Shown here: positions 9,522-21,875 of the stretch, one piece after another
How the letters are laid out: each line of letters begins with the position of its first letter
How positions within the stretch are numbered: the first letter of the stretch is position 1
Source of the DNA: Bilabrum cf. latius
Taxonomy: Eukaryota; Bigyra: Bicosoecida; Bigyra; Bicosoecida
Reading direction: 5' to 3'
Length of the DNA stretch: 64,000 nucleotides
Assembly (NCBI GenBank): GCA_965178125.1
Contig: OZ237758.1
Span: 620,001 to 684,000, forward strand
Position numbers and translations under genes: made by a program
Notes under the pieces: model-generated
The model's input: the letters and a program-made list of their open reading frames with translations, nothing else
What the model was told of the DNA's origin: nothing
Database searches by the model: none

Positions 9522-10817
9522 TCATTCTGTCCAGGCCGCTGGGATCTCCTGCAGCCACCACGGCTCCTTCGACTCGTCATACTATGTCAGCACCTCGACC
9601 CCGTGGTCCGTCACCAGAAGCGTGTGCTCGAACTGGGCTGCAAGCCCACCGTCTTTGGTCGAGGCGGTCCAGCCGTCCTTCCAGAGCACCAGCTGGGCCG
9701 AATTCTCCACGAGCATCGGCTCGATGGTGAACGTCAGGCCGGGCTTGAGCTCATACCTGTCCGAGTTGCGGTAATGGTTGATCAGTGGTTTGGTGTGGAG
9801 ATCCCTGCCCACGCCGTGTCCCTTGAATTCCTTGACCGTGTCAAAGCCGTACTCGTCCACCACGTTCTGCACGGCCTCACCGATCGTGGCAAGGGACACG
9901 CCTGGCCCTGCGACGCGAATCGCGTCGTGAAGAGCCTTCTTCGTAGCTCGGACCAGTCGCCGGCTTCTCCAGGGGTCCGCGTTGCCTTCCCGCCTCCCGT
10001 ACGGCATCCCGCTCGCCGAGCCTTGCTCGGTGCGAGCAGATGCCCCCAGAATGTCTTCCCCGTCCTGAGGCCGGGTGCGAGCACTGTCTCCGACGATGTA
10101 CGTTCGACAAGTGTCACCGTGAAATCCATTACGGTATGCGACGAGATCGAGGGATACAACATCACCTTCACACAGCGGTGCGTCGTCAGGGATGCCGTGC
10201 AGAGCGACCTCGTTCACTGATATGCAAATGCTCTTCGGGAACGGATTCCTGCCGTACATAAGCGGGCTCGGATACGCGCTATTCGCGATCAAGCTTGCAT
10301 GCACGGCTGCGTCGATGTCTTCCGTACACATTCCAGGTTCCAGCATGGATCCAGCGGCATCTAGCAGCTCGGCAGCAAGGGCACAAGTTTCCCTCATTGC
10401 AGCGATTGACGCAGCGTCGTGAAACATCGGATCTGGGTGACTCGATGGCGTCCCTTGTATCAAGTAGGGGGGCCGCGCAATTTGCGTTGGTACGTCACGA
10501 ACCGGCGAAACTTTCCCTTTGAGGATTGGTGGCTGCAAGCCGAACCATTCTACACGTCTCCTTCGGTGAGCTAGATGCTATGGAAACGCATGCTACTAAC
10601 TACGACTTGGCTGTGCCTCTGATCGCAAGACCTGGTCACCAGCCTTGGCAGAAGTAACTGTTGAATGGAGGAGAGATCGACCGGCTGACGCACCGCAGCC
10701 ACACGAGCCAATTTGCCTGTTAGTGGGCAGGGCGAGTCCGCATGGTACCGCCCGAAGCTTCTGAGGGTAAGAAGCAATGTTACGCACAGCTCGACTGCTT
10801 CTATGAAGTCGCTGCAT
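9522..10817 (-). CDS. Type 1 methionine aminopeptidase, organellar type
   Basis: Open frame of 431 aa from ATG 10817 to TGA (9522-9524), read through TAG at 10596, 10593, 10578 and 9582. The N-terminus MQRLHRSSRAVRNIAS is Arg/Ser-rich and lacks acidic residues, as in a mitochondrial or plastid transit peptide. The mature part starts like plastid/mitochondrial MAP1 (LKGKVSPVRDVP, then PPYLI). All five metal ligands are visible: two Asp in SLDLVAYRNGFHGDTCRTY, His in HGVGRDLH, Glu in TIEPML and Glu in AQFEHTLL. It removes initiator Met from nascent proteins. The last TAG sits in GVEVLT-TAG-YDES, where E. coli MAP likewise continues past EILT. About 40 residues near 9.98-10.09 kb (SARTRPQDGEDILG onward) are an insertion relative to the family, or an in-frame intron with a weak donor. 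Confidence 0.85.
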
Positions 10818-10942
10818 CAACCTCAGTAATAGATCTAATTGTGCAGCAAGACGTGTCTCGAAGAAAATCTAATTTTCGGCATCGGTTTGTACGGTGCAAT
10901 TGGGATGACGTCACGGTCGGTCGCAACGCACCCCAGATGCAA

Positions 10943-11972
10943 TCATGTCCCTGCACCCCCACTAGCGGCCCCAGAGGATCCGAGCTTGCTCCCTCCAGCC
11001 GCGACGCCGCTGCTTCCAGCACCAGCGGCAGCTGCGACGGCAGCCGCGGCCGCAGCGACATCCCCAATCGCCACTTCATCCCCTGGGCCTAACCGATCGC
11101 CAGAACCCGCCTCGGGAGTGCCCCCACTTCCTGCTGAGCCTTCCTTACCAGCGGCATCGTCCCCCGCCCATGCGAAGCCACCCCCCGCCGACTCAGCCAT
11201 CTCCTCCTCCATGGGCTTTAGCACTTTCTGGCTGGAAGCGTCGGCGCCGACTTTCAGCTCTGCTCTGTCTTTGCCATCAGCTGAGGTGGTGACCACAATA
11301 GCAGCGGCCACGCCGTCGGGCAGCTCAAACCGGTACACGCTGCCGTCGCCTTCTTCGAGAAAGTCACCCTCGGCGTCCACCTTGATCATGTTGACATATA
11401 TCTCGAAATTTCCGTGGTCCCACTCGATCTTGGCTTCATCGCTACCATCTGCAGGCTTATACATCCAATATGACATCTCTTTGTGGGGTTCATCGTTCCT
11501 GATTGGCTTGCCATCAAGCAGCAAAGTGTACTTCAGGTCCATCATTCCTTCTGGCTCGATTACTAGCTTGACGTCATGCCCGTCGCACTTAAACACAACA
11601 GAACCCGTAAGTTTATATCGCATGCCAGTTTCATCTGCGCGCGACTCCCAAGAGTGAGGGCTAGCATTTCTGGATTTAGCAGCGAATCATGCCGCTTATC
11701 ACCGTTTGCAGTTGCACCACCTCGATGCATGAGGACACCAACAGAGCCTTCTTGTCGACTTACATATGACTGTTTCATTGACTTTCATTAGACGGTGACC
11801 GGAGACTGTGTGGTGCTCAAAATAAACATGTCGTCTGCGTTGGAAGACGGCGGCAGCAGTGCAGGGACACATTGCGGTCTCTCTGCAGGCCCAGTGCGAT
11901 TACATCCGAGAAGTACTGGCCTCACCTTGCCTTTTCAGTCGTAAACTACCAGTTAGATTGAATCACTGGCAT
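10943..11972 (-). CDS. FAIM-like (Fas apoptotic inhibitory molecule 1 family) protein
   Basis: Three exons: 11972..11926, 11834..11764 and 11634..10943, with GT-AG introns and matching phases; 269 aa ending at TGA. Across the splices the protein reads NWQFTTEKARRHVYFEHHTV, then MRYKLTGSVVFK, KYTLLLDGKPI and DHGNFEIYVN. These match the FAIM beta-sandwich landmarks (VWDV, FEHGTTSG, WMFKLVG, YTLEIDGK) as I recall them. The Q of NWQF is a TAG at 11946. After the two FAIM halves there is an Ala/Gly-rich low-complexity tail of about 90 residues absent from animal FAIM. FAIM proteins are linked to apoptosis resistance and proteostasis in animals; the function in a protist is unknown. Exon 2 is antisense to an apparent ATG at 11828 that could be mistaken for the separase start. 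Confidence 0.75.
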
Positions 11973-12047
11973 GTCGCTGCGCTAACCTGTGCGATACTCC
12001 CGTGCATTTGCAATTCACAGATTGCTCCGAATTGCTCAGATCCCGAA

Positions 12048-15000
12048 ATGAAAATCAGCGTCAGTTTGACGATTCTTGGCAGGGTGATCGAGAAGGAATT
12101 GATGTCAAAGTATGACAAAGCACTCCAATTATCCTTGAGCGCTCCAGCAGCGTCAATTTCGTGAGAGGGTATCGTGAAATTGATCTATGATAAATTGCTA
12201 GCTGTTTGAAAAGGGTATTCTACCGTACATGCATAGAACACTTCCTGCAGGCAAGAGGCAAGGAAGTGCGGTCAACTTGCAATAAAATTCGCAAATGACG
12301 CGCTCAAAGCTGTCAGCAAATCAAAAGTAGCACCCGATGCTGCCGTGCAGCTTGAAATCATTACTAGCTTCGCCGCACTCGTTCGGGTCCGAGGTGTCCT
12401 AAAGACAAGCCCCTTGGCGATGGAGAAGATGATGGCGCAGTTCATGTCATGCTTAGTCGATCGGAATTGCTGGGTGGCGGCCCTATGCGTGTGCGGTAGG
12501 CTGGCACAGTTGCTGCAAGCACGCATAGGCGATGCTGATGGCGAAGTATCAGGTGACTGTGCAGCTTCAGATACGAGCAGTTTCAAAGACATACAATCAT
12601 TCTACTTGCAATGCACCGACACGCCGAGCGCGGCATGCCACGCTTTGCTGCGCTGCTTCCCGCCACCGGGCAGCGGCATCGGGGACTCGGGCACAGCGAC
12701 CATTGCCGCGGCTTGTGCTTGTACCGCAGCGCGATGCATGATTCGCCTGCAGCTGTGTGAGCATGCTGTTGCTTTTTCTTTGGGTACCGGGCGCCTGTGG
12801 ACGGTGCGGCTGCTGCGGATGGGCACTGCTGCATTGACAGGGTCAGCAGCTGGCGCGACGGCTGCCGCTGGTGGGCCCGCGGACCCAACGGCGGCGGGAA
12901 AAGGCGCAAGCAGCGCCACACAGTCGGCTGCTGAGCGGGCTGTTCTGTCTGCGTGGAGGTATCGCGAGCAGCTGTAGCAAGTTCTTTTCGGCGCCGCTCG
13001 AGCCGCCCTTGCCGAGAGTACTAGTGGTGGTGGACAAGCCAGCCGCAGCAGCAGCGGCAGCAGCAGCAGCACAGGAACTGCTGTATAGCCGACCAGACCG
13101 ATGGGAGCCCGAGGCTATCTCGTGCGTGCCCTCGGTCTGTCAGCCGCTGCCATGTGCTGGTCAGTGGCACTACTGCCCAGCCAGGATGCACCCACCAGCC
13201 TGCTGCAATCGTTTGCTTCGAAAATGGCAGGAGCCGGCACAAAGCCAGCGGGCCAAGCAAGCATCGAGCGGGTGTCTCACAGAGGCGTGCTCCTTGCTGC
13301 GATCAGGAGCCACCATGCAGTGCAGTCTGCAGCGGGCCAGCTGCTCGACAAGGCTGAGAGCAGGATCGGAGGCGGAGGCGGGATAACGATTCGGATAGGC
13401 TGCTTGCAGTCAACGGGCGGGCCCTCGGTATCCGCTGCATCGGGATGGACCCCACTTAAGGCGTTGGCCAGCTTGCCTTTTGCGATGGCCAAAGACTCGG
13501 CTCGTAGCGGTATTGTAGTGGGCGAAGGTGCTCCTACATCAGGGGGTGCAGGGGCCGATGCAGCTGCATCAAGCTAGCTGGAGCCGTTACTTGGCGCAAT
13601 TGCGGCATAGATGGAAGCGGGTGCACGTGATGGTGGGCGTAGCAAGCCTCAAGTAGAGACATCGTCGTTTCGAATGCCATGGTGCGACGTTGCTGCAAGC
13701 AGTAGCATGCTAGCTCTGAAGTTTCTCTCGTCAGCGAAGCCAGTGACCAAGGGCACTGGCAGTGAACCTGCCCCTGACTTGTTTGCTTGCACCAGTGCCA
13801 GGACTGGTAGTGGTGCAGGGGCGGGCTATGCGCCTGAGTATGTTGCCTGGCTGGAATCCTCGGCGTCGCATATTGTATCTGGAGAGCGTCCAACGGAGAC
13901 TAGCTACCGCACGGCCGGGGTGCTGCTTGACATGGCTGAGCAGCACTGTGACGCTGTGATCAAGTCGACCAAAGTCGCCACTGGATCGCAAGAGCCATCT
14001 GCATCCAGCACAGCTGGCGCTAGGCCAGACAGTGACCGGGTAGCCATCGTCTCCGACGAGATCGCCGCACGGGGAGCGGCTGCCGGCATCTGCATGCTGC
14101 GCGCGATGATGGCAGCGCAGCGGGCGACCGAGGCGCCCATGCTCGCGAGCACGGGAAGAAGACGCTCTAACGAGGCATCATTTCGACCAAAGACCCACGG
14201 AATGGCCTCAACAGCTTCGACTCCAGCGGCAGGCTCGTCTGTGGCAGAGCTGTCGTTGCTTCGGGGCGCGTAGACGGCCGAGAAGGGCGTGTTGCGGCGG
14301 TGGAGGGCTGCTGGCGGCGGCGCTGCGGATCCCGGTCGAATCAGCGGTTCCGACGACGGCGATGAAGATGAGGACGGTAGTGATCCTGCAGATGCCTTGG
14401 AAAATGTCGCGGCGGGTCGCAAGCGGGGGCCCAAGCTGGCTCGCAGCCTATTCGGGGGCGGGTCAGATGTGTCCATGGACGGCGATGAAGGCAGCCTCAG
14501 CGATGAAGAGCCTTCCTTGAAGACCGCCACCATGCCGGGCTTGAGTAGACAGGAGGCGCTCGATCTGCAGCAAGAACAGCTCTCGCGAGCGTTTGCCGTG
14601 TTTCGACGCGCCGCCAGCCACATCCAGCGGCTGTACTCGTCGGCCAAAAAGGCCTAGGAAGGTTTCGTGCATGACGGCGCGAGCAAGACGAGCGATGCAG
14701 CAAATGTGCAGCTGGCAAGATCGATTGCAGAGGCAGCACGGTGCACTGAACGGGCCAGACGGCTGCTGATCTTCTGGCAGGAGCACCCAGGACTGGCTTC
14801 TGGTGAGTGGAGGCAGGGCATCAGCGCGGGAGCGACAGAACAATCGCGTGGGACGTTTACCGGTGGGATGGCATCTAGCTTGAGAATGAAAGGCAGCTCT
14901 CGGAGCGGTGTGGCTAGCGCAGCTGCTACACCTGCGAGACCGCGCGCGCTTCGGTTTGGGGATGATGGTGGCAATGAAGGTAAGGAGGGTAAGGTCAGGG

Positions 15001-18000
15001 CCCCAGCCGCATCTGCTTTGCGCATGGGCATGAACAAGAGCAAGGCTCCCAGCAAGCACAAGTCGGGCGGGGTCCGCTTCGCAGATCCTGGTGGTGCGTC
15101 TGGATGCAGTGATGATGATCACGGCGATTCTGCCGAGCCAAGAAACGCAAAGTCAGTGCGATTTGGTGCCTCCGTGTCCGAAACACCTGCCCGAGTGGAC
15201 GATCGTGGAGGCAAGACCCCTGCACCTCGAACCGTAGCCGGCCAGAAAGGCAAGGCCAAAGCGAGCGGGAAGCGTCGGGTGGGCTTTGCTAGCGATGTGC
15301 ACGAAACACCTGCTGCTGCTACGCATGCTGGTACAGGCAGGAAGAGCAAACCGGCCATGGATGCAAGTGTCATCGCCACACCAGGCTTGGGAGCCGGGGT
15401 TACGCCTGGTGCGGGCCTGGCGCGACGCAAAGCGAAGACCGGTGGCGAGCACACGTCTAGCGGCGGGTCGTCAGGTGACTGGTGGCTGCTGCTAGAGCAG
15501 GTTTTCGTCCTACTGACACGGTACTCAAGGGTCGCGCTGGAGGCGTGCGGTGTCCAGGGATTCGGAGACGCGGGCGAGGCTGGTTCGTGGCGTCGCGCGG
15601 CCTGCTTTTCCTCGTCTTCTGGCAGTCCCCTGGTGCACCTGTGCTTGGGAAAATCTGACAGCCTTAGTGATAGCGCGGGTCGTGCCACGAGCACGATGCG
15701 CAGGCAGCTCTGTATCCGCTTGCTGGACGCCGGCAGGGCAGCAGCGCAGGCCCGATTACACAGGGTTGCGAACAGGCTGAAGCACAGCAGTGGCGCGGCC
15801 CAGACAGCCAGGAAGCTCAGACTCAGCGCTGCCGTTGCTATGCATGGGAGCAGGGCAGCAAGTACGGGTAACGATGGCGATGCAGATGGCGCGACGTCAG
15901 CGCCTGGATCATCTGTGCGGCGTCTCCTGTTCGGCGGCGGTCGAGATGAGGCTGGTGGCGAGACCGTGGGACCTTGTGGTGCTGCAGAGGACTTGGTGGC
16001 GGAAGACCCCGCCCTGGCTCAGGGAGACGAGGACCTGTTTGGTTTGGCAGAGGACGACACGGACGATGAAGATAGGGGTAGCCTAGGTGGCCATAGAACG
16101 GGCGCCTTGAAGCTGAAGGATGAGGAGGAGGCACTGCACCACGCCGACAAGATTGCTGCGTATGCATGGCCGGCACTGTGTGCCGCGAGATCTACGGGTG
16201 GCAGCACTGGGCTCGACGCCCACAGGCACATCTGCGCGATGCTGCACAACGCGGCTGCTGACTACGCAGAAGCAGGCGCCGCCTCGGCCGCTGCGAGGCT
16301 GCAGTTCGTGGTTGCAACCGCGTGGCATTCGTGCCTGGTCGACTGCTCTGAAAGCGATGCGCGCGCTCGTCGATGCATCGTACCTGCCGCGACGCTGCTA
16401 GGTAATACGGACTCGACTGTGCAGCAGTATAAGTCCGGAGTAGCGGATTGCACGGTGTTGATTGCTGCAAAGTGGATGGGGACGACTCGGGCTGGTATGC
16501 TGAAGGCGGCAAAGGTAGCAAGACGGTACGAATCTGTCGCTCGATGCGCAGCACAGGCCGTTGTACTTCCCGCAGCTAGCGCCATGTGCGCCCTGGCCCT
16601 CTGCTCGCAAGCAACCGCGGGATGCTCTGCTGCACAGCTGGGAGACTAGTCCCCCACGCTCCTCTAGAACACCGTGGCATCTGTTGCCGGTCTCCTTGAT
16701 GCTGCCATCTCTACCTGTTTGCACCCAGATGACGCAGCCGACGGCAAAGAGTCGAACGCTACCACGGGTACGGGCATGTGGAGCGTGTCGACAGTGGTCA
16801 AGCACGTTTTGGCGTGCAAAGAGCACGGTGCGGATGGCGTGCTTGTGGCCGGTCTGTGCATAGCACTCTCCCATCAAGCAGCTTCGTGCAGCCACCGCCT
16901 CGGCGTGCTTCGCCTTCGACCGCCAGCTGCTGCTGCTGATCAAGCTGAAGGAGTCTCCAGCACAGAGCCAGCTCGGATTCAGGCGCATTTGGCAGCGATT
17001 GCTGCCACGCTGTAGGGCGATGGCTTGCAGGCCCGTATCAGAGCAGCTGAGCCGGCATACGTCCGTTCTCGTGCCGCAGCAGCTGCGGCCGAGGCACTGC
17101 TGTCAAGTGCAGCTGCTACCCATTGGCTAGCAGGGCGGGTTCCTTCGTCACTGGATGCCATTGATGCGGCACTTCGGGCCGGTCAGGCCAAGCGTGCCGG
17201 CGTGGAGGCAGGCACAGACAGCGTGGAAGACTCGCTTGAGAAACCTGGAATCACGGATGAGGCCGAACAGGCGTCGTCACAACCGGGTGCTTCCCTGCTT
17301 TCACTTGACGCAAGCAGGTGCTTGGAAGCTAGCATCCAACTAGCCAAGCATGCCATGAACGCAGCAGAGGAAGGGTGGTCCAAATCGCACGAAAGTGACA
17401 GCGACACCGATCCGCTGGATGACGTGACGCGGGCACTTGCGGGGTGCGCCGCCGACTCTGTCATGAGCGCCATCACCAAACTCTAGCGCGACTCGATGGC
17501 ATATTCGGCAGACGCGCCCGACGCGCGGAACGAGGCGGCGGCTGCTCCAGCATCTGACTGGAGTGCATGGGCCTCCCTCTCCTCTGCAGCTGCAGCGGTG
17601 GAAGAGAGGGACAGGGAGGCAGCAGCCTCACAGGTGTTCGGATTGGCACAACGAGCCGCGGCCATGGGCCTCAAGGACGAGCAAGCGGCGCTCAGGCGGG
17701 CGGGCTTGGCGCTGGCGCGAGCTGCGGATTGCTCTGCGAGCGATGATGCCGCTGAGCTCTTGGCTCATGGAGCCCTTCATTCGGTGCTGGCTGGCGATGC
17801 AGCTGCCGCTCTCGCGGCCGCAGAAGACGCGGCCGAGGGCGGGCCGCGGTCACTCTTGGCTGCCTGTCGCTGGGCAGGGGGCTTGCTTTCAAACAGTGAA
17901 CCGAAACTGAAGCCGCCGAAGACAGGTTCATCCGGATTGGTGGCGCCAGACAGACAGGAACTGTCGCACGGGATGCGAGCGCTTCGAGTGCCTGCCAGCT

Positions 18001-21000
18001 GCGCGTTCGCAGCTGGCTTATCGGCCGTGCTAGCTCACGCGTGCGAGAGCAGTGCCGCTGAATGGACTGAAGCCGCTGACACATCTGACGACGTCGAAGA
18101 GATGGGAAATATGTTGCAGGATCACTTGCAGCTCGTACGAACCAGCGCGCGGACGTGCTGGCAAGTTCTGTGCGTGCTTGAGCAGAGGGTAGGGGAGGCC
18201 AAGGCAAGCCTGAAGGGAGCCAGTGGAGCACCCGCGAGGGAGACTGCCGCCAGGCACGTGCACCTGGTCAAAGTGGCGATGGCAGTTTCATCGGAGCACG
18301 CGGCCATCGTGTTTCAGCTCAGTGGGCACCGCTCCCAGGCGGAGCGTTTGCTTGCACATTCGGCTGCATCATGGACAAGCCTGGCAACTCAGCGCGGCGG
18401 AGACGGCGGCATGTAGTCCTCTGGCGTGTCGCTGCTGCCGAGCATACACGCGGCCACTGGCTGGCTCTCAAAGGTTGCAACCGCGGCGCTGCGAGCGCAG
18501 AACCCGGGCGTGCTTGCCTCGAGCGACCCTGTTCCGCCCACGGTTGTCACCCCGCGCGAGGCTGCTCTCCGGAGGATTGCAATCGCCCGGCTGACCGCCG
18601 CACTGGCCGAGCTCGCAGAGCAGCCCAGGCGAGCGACCAAGGCGTTGCGACGAGCAGCGTTCCAGGCGGACTGTTTCGGTGCCGGGATGGCGGGGGGCGA
18701 TACTGGCTTCGGCGTGCTGGCGGATGTCTCGGTGGTGCTGGCGCGTAGAGGGAGGGTCACCGAGCTGGGGGCCTTGCTGGAGCATATGGGCGGGTACTGC
18801 TGGCGGCTAGACGCAGTGCATTCCAAGGAAAGGCATGCCAGGGCGGAGGCTCTGGAGCAGGCCCTGGTGGGTGCACTGTCTGCAGCGACAGGGAGTGAGC
18901 CGGTCCAGCTGGTCCCACGCATGGGCTTGGAGAATGCAGCGCAGCGCGAATCTGTGAGTCGGTTGTCTCAGTACTGCGCCACGGCTGCCTTGCGTGCCGT
19001 CGATGCGGCTGATTTCTCGGACAAAGCGGTGGACGACGTCGCTGCCATCACTACCTGGGCATCGTCTGCAGGTAGTGGGTTTGAGGCTGTGCAGCGGGCC
19101 ATCGCGCTCCCTACGAATGCAGCGGCACGGCTGTGCATTGTGTCGAAGACTTCGGGCAACCCTGCCATGCTGCGGTTGGTATCCCAAATAGCTCAGATCG
19201 GACTATCGACGCGGCTTGCAACGAACGCTGGCAAGTCTAGCATTGCACTGGACGTTGGATCGAAGCGAATCTCATCTACGGTTGACGTGCAGCAAGGTGC
19301 AGAGTGCCTTGACGATGCGGGCATGCGAGCACTCCGGCTTTGGTCTGCTGCGGCGACTGCCTCCAACTTGCCAGCACGACTGGAAGGCGACAGGGCCACA
19401 CTGAGGGCACTTTCGCCTCCCATCGGTGTGTCCCTGCAGGCCGGCGCTTCGATTCTCGACTCGGATCAAACGACAAAGGAGTCGACAGATGTGCCACCGT
19501 TTGCAGCATCTTCCGCTGATGCTTCTGCCTTATTGTAGCTTTCACGCGTTCCAGTCGGGCATCGGATCGCATGCTTGCTGTTCGACGGGCGGTCTGGAGA
19601 AGCGGTCGCGGTCACGGCACATCGCATCAACCACAAGCACGTCTGCTTTGAAGGCCAGCGTCTGCAGGGTGCAGCATCAGGAAAGTATGGTGCTGGGGGA
19701 AGCGGGGAAGGCAGCCAGGATGATAGCCAAAGCTACTGCGAAGGGGGCTGGCCTGCGACAAGAGCTGCGCATGCCGAGCAGCCCATCGCTGGCGATGCCA
19801 ACCGGTTGAGACAGGTCCTCTGGCGGTCTTTCCTGTCGATGCGAGAGGCAGGCACCAGAGAGGCGCAGAAGTGGAGCACCAGGAGGCGAAAGCAGTGGTG
19901 GGAGGAGAGGGAGGCCATTGACGCGGACATGGGAGGGCTACTCGAGGACATCGGGTCCTGGGCCTCTTCGTTGGTGCGGGTGTAGGCACCGTTGCCCCCG
20001 CCCTCGTCGTCGTCATTGCGCGCTGCAACCTCCACCCCGGTTGCGCCCGCGTCCCCTGCATCCGTGCGGGAGAGCCACCTGTCCGAGGAGGAGCAGGACA
20101 TTTTGGCCTAGCTACCCGACCGGCTGCAGTCCATGCGCGTGGCTGAGATAAAGGCAGTGCTGTCCAAGCTGAAGCTGCCTCAGACTGGCAGGAAATCTCA
20201 GCTCATCGAAACGCTTCAGAGCTGGAGAGACGCGGTGCAAGACAGCGACAGCGAGGATGGCAGTGACATCGAGGATGGTGGTGGCAGCGGCAGCGGGAGC
20301 GACAAGGACCGCGGAAGAAGTGACCAGGCAACAGCTGCAGGGGCTGCCCCGGCTGCAGGCATTGTCGATGTTGCCACCAGCACCCCAACGTGCGAGCACC
20401 TGTGGCTGCTGCTTGGACCCACAGCGCAGTGCCTCCCGATTGCAGCCGCGCTGCGAGCTTCAGGTGTGACTTGCTCCGTGTCTCGCGTCGTGTCTGTGGG
20501 ACACATCACTAGGCTGTGCCCCGCCCCAGACGGGTCTAGCTTTCTGTCAGCTGTCAGCCCTGGCAGCCTGTCGTCAGCGGGAGCTGAAGAGAGTGTCTCA
20601 GCTGCTGCCGTGGAGGACCTGTCGTGGGGCGGGGAGCCGGACCCGAGCGATTGGCGTGGATTGAGTCGAGCGAGCGTGATCGAGGCGCTGGTCATGGCTG
20701 CGGAGGCCACTGGCCCTGATGCTGGTACGGTCAGTCTGTCTGCCGGCCGCTTCGTGATCGACCCGGAAGGCGACCTCCTCAAGTCGCGCGAGCGCATGAT
20801 GGAAGTGGTGCATGGGTTGGCAGGTGCCGGGCACGGCGAGCAGCCAGGCAAAGGCAAAGGTGCTACTGCTGCCGCTGAATCTGCTGGTGGCAAAAAGCAA
20901 AAGCACCTTGGCAAGGGCAACGGCGCCGCAGAGCTGGAGAAGGTGGGCCACTGGCGGGGCATGGCAGGCACGATGCCGCCGCCTAGCTGGATGCTGGGAG

Positions 21001-21704
21001 CGCTTACTTCGGGTGAGACCGTGCTGTACTGCGGGCATGGTGCCGGGGAGAAGTGCATCGACCGAGACGCTGTGCTGTCGCAGGGCGGGCTCGCGATCGC
21101 GAGGCAGAGGGCCAGGGAGACGTGGGGCGCGGTCGCAGCCGGAGGGCTGCTGCAGGGCCCTGCGTCGGGGGCTGGTGGTGGCGGAGAGCCCGGTGAGGGT
21201 TAGGGGCTTGGTTCCGATGGTGGGTACGGCGAGGACGTTGATGAACAAGCGGGGAGTTCCATCGGGGCACCTGTGCTGCTCAGCGGGTGCTCAAGCGCGC
21301 GATTGCGGACGGAGGGATCCTACGCCCCGAGCGGGCTGGCGCTCGCCTACACTCTCGGCTGGCATAGGCACGTCTTCGGGAACTTGTGGGAGGTGACGGA
21401 CAAGGAGCTTGACGGGAGCGTCGGGTCATTGTTGCGTGCACTTAGCGAGGGCAAGAGCTGGAAGGAAGCGACGGATTGCGCGGAGCAAGCATGCAGGCTG
21501 AAGCACCTGACCGCAGCCGCGCAAGTGCACTATGGGGCCCCGCTGAGGGCCATCGTGGGGAACACTAAGGGTGTATTGAAGGAGTCCGCTGCAGAGGGGA
21601 AGGCAGCTGCTCCTCCTTCGGGCAGCTCTGGGGGGCCATCGGTTGCAGCCAGACGCGGCCCCCCGGCGGTTCGAGGCAAGAAGCAGAGGGTCTCGAGGCT
21701 TTGA
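12048..21704 (+). CDS. Separase (peptidase C50), unusually long, with a SAP-like segment
   Basis: Exon 1 is 12048..12160 and exon 2 is 12251..21704 (90-nt intron, GTGAGA...GCAG). This predicts about 3,188 aa versus roughly 1,600-2,200 in familiar separases. Exon 2 is one frame of 9.45 kb with 15 TAGs (12975, 13086, 13575, 13608, 14271, 14655, 16647, 16665, 17013, 17484, 18414, 19536, 19983, 20109, 21201) and no TAA or TGA until the final TGA. The catalytic dyad is clear: His in YCGHGAGE (codon 21036) and Cys in LLSGCSSARL (codon 21288). The conserved pre-catalytic block KQWWEEREAIDADMGGLLED is at about 19.9 kb. Separase cleaves cohesin at anaphase. Residues about 2,666-2,700 (EIKAVLSKLKLPQTGRKSQL) look like a SAP DNA-binding motif inserted before the protease core. 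The rest is Ala-rich helical repeat. The frame is open upstream of 12048, so the start is tentative. Confidence 0.9.
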
Positions 21705-21875
21705 TACCGACGGCAACATGTGGGCCTTACATCGCATTGCTCACATGTACATTTTTTGTTGCACGCATTTGGCCCCCGCTTGGTCGTTGTCCGATGCCTC
21801 ACGCGGATGTGTGCCTCCGATCGAGCCAGCAAGCTCAAATCTCAATTATTTTGGCAGAATACTGCAGCCTCGACC

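Noticed and set aside
11828-11950. ATG at 11828 (MSSALEDGG) as the separase start
   Set aside because: It is antisense to FAIM exon 2, and its frame meets TAA after about 37 codons. The exon from 12048 splices in phase to the long separase exon.
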